Below are positions 61,297-64,000 of a DNA stretch of 64,000 bases, in pieces. The notes beneath the pieces are model-generated. The model did not search any database. It saw only the letters and a program-made list of their open reading frames with translations, and was not told the DNA's origin. The position numbers were made by a program, and so were the translations under genes. Every line of letters begins with the position of its first letter. The first letter of the stretch is position 1. Origin of the DNA: Paenibacillus sp. (GTDB lineage Bacteria; Bacillota; Bacilli; Paenibacillales; Paenibacillaceae); assembly GCA_031254035.1 (NCBI GenBank), contig JAIRVF010000069.1, positions 1-64,000 on the forward strand. The letters run 5' to 3'.

Positions 61297-62439
61297 CTAT
61301 TCAAGGAAATCTTTCAGACGTTTACTGCGGCTTGGATGACGCAGTTTGCGTAATGCTTTGGCTTCGATTTGGCGAATACGCTCACGGGTTACGCCAAATA
61401 CTTTACCGACTTCCTCAAGCGTTCTCGTCCGTCCATCATCAAGTCCAAACCGGAGACGGAGAACATTTTCCTCACGTTCTGTCAGCGTATCCAGCACATC
61501 CTCAAGCTGTTCCTTCAAAAGCTCGTAAGCTGCAGCATCTGCTGGCGCCAAAGCTTCCTGGTCCTCGATAAAATCGCCAAGATGCGAATCATCTTCTTCA
61601 CCGATCGGCGTTTCCAGCGATACCGGTTCTTGGGCAATTTTCATAATTTCACGAACCTTTTCCACGCTAAGTTCCATTTCAGCCGCAATTTCTTCCGGCG
61701 TTGGTTCGCGGCCTAGTTCTTGCAACAACTGACGGGATACCCGAATCAGTTTATTAATGGTTTCGACCATATGAACCGGAATCCGGATTGTTCTCGCTTG
61801 ATCCGCAATCGCGCGGGTGATGGCCTGACGAATCCACCAGGTCGCATACGTACTGAATTTAAAACCTTTATTATGGTCAAACTTCTCAACGGCTTTGATC
61901 AAGCCCATATTGCCTTCTTGGATCAAATCAAGGAACAACATGCCGCGTCCTACATAACGCTTGGCGATGCTGACAACGAGCCGCAGGTTGGCTTCCGCCA
62001 AACGCCGCTTCGCTTCCTCATCCCCATTCATAATCCGTATCGCCAATCCCACTTCGTCATCGGCAGAAAGGAGGGGAACACGCCCGATTTCCTTCAAATA
62101 CATCCGGACGGGGTCGTTGATTTTAATTCCCGGCGGTAGGGATAAGTCATTATCATTGAAGCTGAAATCATCATTTTCACGATTGTTGTCATGATCATCG
62201 GATTGGCGGTGATGGCCGTTATCATCCTCGTCATTTTCATTGACCACTTCAATACCTAGATCGCCGAGCTGCTCATAAAATTCATCAATCTGTTCAGCGT
62301 CCTGATCAAAAGGAGATAATTTCTCCATAATATCTTTGTAATTCAAAGAAGATCTCTTTTTACCCTTTTCAATCAGCTGGTCTTTTACCTGATCAAGCGT
62401 AAATTCTGTCTCTAGTTCAGTATGCTGATCATTCGCCAT
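61297..62439 (-). CDS. sigA: Primary RNA polymerase sigma factor SigA (RpoD)
   Basis: 380 residues. Region 1.1 lies within about 1-90, with an acidic, His/Asn-rich insertion ([19 protein letters not shown]). Region 2 has [35 protein letters not shown] and [18 protein letters not shown]. Region 4.2 is [20 protein letters not shown]. It directs vegetative transcription. GGGAGGAGGGAG precedes the ATG. It follows dnaG by 41 nt. Confidence 0.97.
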   Translation of the reverse strand: MANDQHTELETEFTLDQVKDQLIEKGKKRSSLNYKDIMEKLSPFDQDAEQIDEFYEQLGDLGIEVVNENDEDDNGHHRQSDDHDNNRENDDFSFNDNDLSLPPGIKINDPVRMYLKEIGRVPLLSADDEVGLAIRIMNGDEEAKRRLAEANLRLVVSIAKRYVGRGMLFLDLIQEGNMGLIKAVEKFDHNKGFKFSTYATWWIRQAITRAIADQARTIRIPVHMVETINKLIRVSRQLLQELGREPTPEEIAAEMELSVEKVREIMKIAQEPVSLETPIGEEDDSHLGDFIEDQEALAPADAAAYELLKEQLEDVLDTLTEREENVLRLRFGLDDGRTRTLEEVGKVFGVTRERIRQIEAKALRKLRHPSRSKRLKDFLE

Positions 62440-62480
62440 AACTCGACTCCCTCCTCCCTAGAAACATTCAAGCCTGTTTA

Positions 62481-64000
62481 TTATTGTCTCTCTAGGGCTA
62501 TAATCTCACTTGCAATTTGTGCTGCACGCAAAAAGTCACCTGATCGCTCGGCAATGACCATTTCTTCTCTCTTCTTGTCGATTTGCCTTTTTTGCGGAAC
62601 TTTCTGTACTTCCCGGATAATATCCTCCAGCTCCTGAACATTCCACTCTGGCGGAGTTTCCATCATGGAGATGGAGCTAACCGTCTTTTCCAGACGATCA
62701 TCATGCAAAGACGACATGAAACGGCTGATATCCGGGGGTTTGCCTTGTGCGTAATAGGCATATAGATAAGCAGCGATCGCTGCATGATCATCAATGTTAA
62801 ATGCGTCGCCAAGTCGTTTCTCCACATAACTTGCGGCTTCAGTATCCTGCAACATCATAGCTAAAAGGCGCCGTTCTCCGGTATGGTATGCTGGCAGCAA
62901 TGTAGGCGCAGGAACCTGCCCTTTTTTATGCCTACCATTATTCCACCTTTTGTCGTTATTATCCCCATCCGGGATGTTTTTTTGCATGGACTGACGAATC
63001 TCGTTGCAATCCTGCTTGAGGCTGTCAAAGGAGAGCTGAAGTTCGGTTGCGAGCTCCCTTAAATAAACCTCCCTCTCGGTCGATGAAGGCAGTGCCGCGA
63101 TAATCGGAAGCACTTCCTTCGTATACGCGATCTTACCGCCTTCCTCTAGCAGTATATGGTTTTTTTTCAGATATATACGCTTAAATTTTGTAGTTGACAC
63201 CGCACCATCAACAATTTGCCGGCTAAAGCGGTCAGCTCCATATTTTTGGATGAATTCATCCGGGTCAAGCCCTTCATTCAAAACGGCAATTCTGATGCCG
63301 AGACCCACGTTCTCAAGCAGCGGAATGGCCTTCAGTACCGCAGCTTGTCCGGCTCGATCACCGTCATAACATATGACGATTTCATCAGCCATCCCTTTCA
63401 TAAGCGCCGCATGGCTTTCCGTCAAAGAAGTGCCCATCGTTGCCACAACATTTTGCACACCGGCTTCCCAGGCTGAAATCACGTCTCCGTATCCTTCGAA
63501 TAAAACGATTTGCCGCAGTTTGCGGATGGACGGTTTGGCCAGATGCAGATTATACAAAATACGGCTTTTGTTAAAGAGTTTGCTTTCCGGTGAATTCAAA
63601 TATTTCGGCTGTCCTTCACCTAGGATTCTTCCCGCAAAAGCGATGATTTTACCGTTACGGTCACTAATGGGAAACATGACGCGTCCCCGGAACCGATCAA
63701 GATAATCCTCGCCATCGCTTCGTTTGGACAATAACCCGCCCTTTTCCATCTCATACAGATCAAAGGATCTTTTGGTCAAAAACTGAGTCAGGGTATCCCA
63801 TCGGTCCGGCGCATAGCCGATTTGAAATTGGTCGATCACCTTGTCGTTAAAGCCGCGTGAGCGCAAATAATCCATCGCCGCTTTACCGTGCTCGGTATTT
63901 TTGAGCAGAAAGTGATAAAATTTGGTCGTCCATTCGTATGCCTGAAGCAGGCGGTCTCTTTCCGGATTCGGTGGTATTGCAACAACCCCTTGTCCTTCCG
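62481..64000 (-). CDS. dnaG: DNA primase DnaG (5' end beyond the window)
   Basis: About 506 codons are visible; the zinc-finger N-terminus lies beyond the right edge. The frame continues unbroken from 63875 to 64000 (ending AYEWTTKFYHFLLKNTEHGK when read toward the stop). RNA-polymerase-domain motifs are present: GRVMFPISDRNGKIIAFAGR, LFEGYGDVISAWEAGVQNVV (Toprim Glu) and IVICYDGDRAGQAAVLKAI (Toprim Asp). A C-terminal helicase-binding domain (about 62481-63000) follows. It makes Okazaki primers with DnaB/DnaC helicase. Confidence 0.95.
   Translation of the reverse strand, partial: EGQGVVAIPPNPERDRLLQAYEWTTKFYHFLLKNTEHGKAAMDYLRSRGFNDKVIDQFQIGYAPDRWDTLTQFLTKRSFDLYEMEKGGLLSKRSDGEDYLDRFRGRVMFPISDRNGKIIAFAGRILGEGQPKYLNSPESKLFNKSRILYNLHLAKPSIRKLRQIVLFEGYGDVISAWEAGVQNVVATMGTSLTESHAALMKGMADEIVICYDGDRAGQAAVLKAIPLLENVGLGIRIAVLNEGLDPDEFIQKYGADRFSRQIVDGAVSTTKFKRIYLKKNHILLEEGGKIAYTKEVLPIIAALPSSTEREVYLRELATELQLSFDSLKQDCNEIRQSMQKNIPDGDNNDKRWNNGRHKKGQVPAPTLLPAYHTGERRLLAMMLQDTEAASYVEKRLGDAFNIDDHAAIAAYLYAYYAQGKPPDISRFMSSLHDDRLEKTVSSISMMETPPEWNVQELEDIIREVQKVPQKRQIDKKREEMVIAERSGDFLRAAQIASEIIALERQ

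Noticed and set aside
1..64000. Defence system, prophage or biosynthetic cluster
   Set aside because: Every sizeable frame is a core or sporulation gene; no integrase, restriction, toxin or NRPS/PKS motif was seen. The unexplained content is the repeat families.

Overview
The window comes from a spore-forming, Gram-positive Firmicute. Gene order and protein sequences look most like Paenibacillus or a close relative (inferred from remembered gene order, not a database search). Supporting points are a complete sporulation block (spoIIGA-sigE-sigG, spoVD, an ftsW/spoVE gene, an RsfA-type regulator, a CotD-like coat protein), a meso-diaminopimelate MurE, a bacillithiol gene (bshC), a type B RNase P RNA and a T-box leader. 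No CRISPR array, tRNA, rRNA or prophage was seen. Most genes lie on the minus strand.

Reading right to left, i.e. along minus-strand transcription: dnaG (cut by the right edge)-sigA, trmK-nif3, the RNase P RNA gene, a CotD-like gene, then small conserved genes with a plus-strand S8 protease (56.2-58.1 kb). Next come an SLT transglycosylase, nifZ-thiI (tRNA thiolation), a TerC membrane protein, typA-ylaH-LCP, and the PIN/PhoH gene with a divergent lipoprotein. Then follow an orphan binding protein, a secreted coiled-coil protein, rsfA, a panE-like gene with DUF3397, oppABCDF, and bshC-ahcY.

The core is the division and cell wall (dcw) cluster (27.8-8.5 kb): mraZ-rsmH-ftsL-pbp2B-spoVD-murE-murF-mraY-murD-ftsW/spoVE-murG-murA-divIB-ftsA-ftsZ. 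It runs straight into spoIIGA-sigE-sigG and the ylmC-pgeF-yggS-sepF-ylmG-ylmH-divIVA division block, ending at the T-box leader of a gene just off the left edge, presumably ileS. Peptidoglycan precursor synthesis, the Z-ring, its anchors and the first mother-cell and forespore sigma factors are thus encoded in one long co-oriented stretch. Visible control sites include MraZ repeats, a sigma-H-like promoter before ftsA, a sigma-F-like promoter before sigG and a structured leader before murA.

The least explained content is repetitive DNA. A family of short mobile-element-like repeats (three long copies and one minimal copy) has terminal inverted repeats and 6-bp flanking duplications. Two copies sit exactly on the TAG stop codon of the preceding gene. 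Two long copies carry about 40-nt hairpin modules (a GCTTACGAAG lead followed by a perfect or near-perfect palindrome). The same module occurs as a nearly four-unit array between spoIIGA and sigE, touching the sigE ribosome binding site. A separate 94-bp tandem repeat and two palindromes lie between the T-box terminator and the off-window gene.
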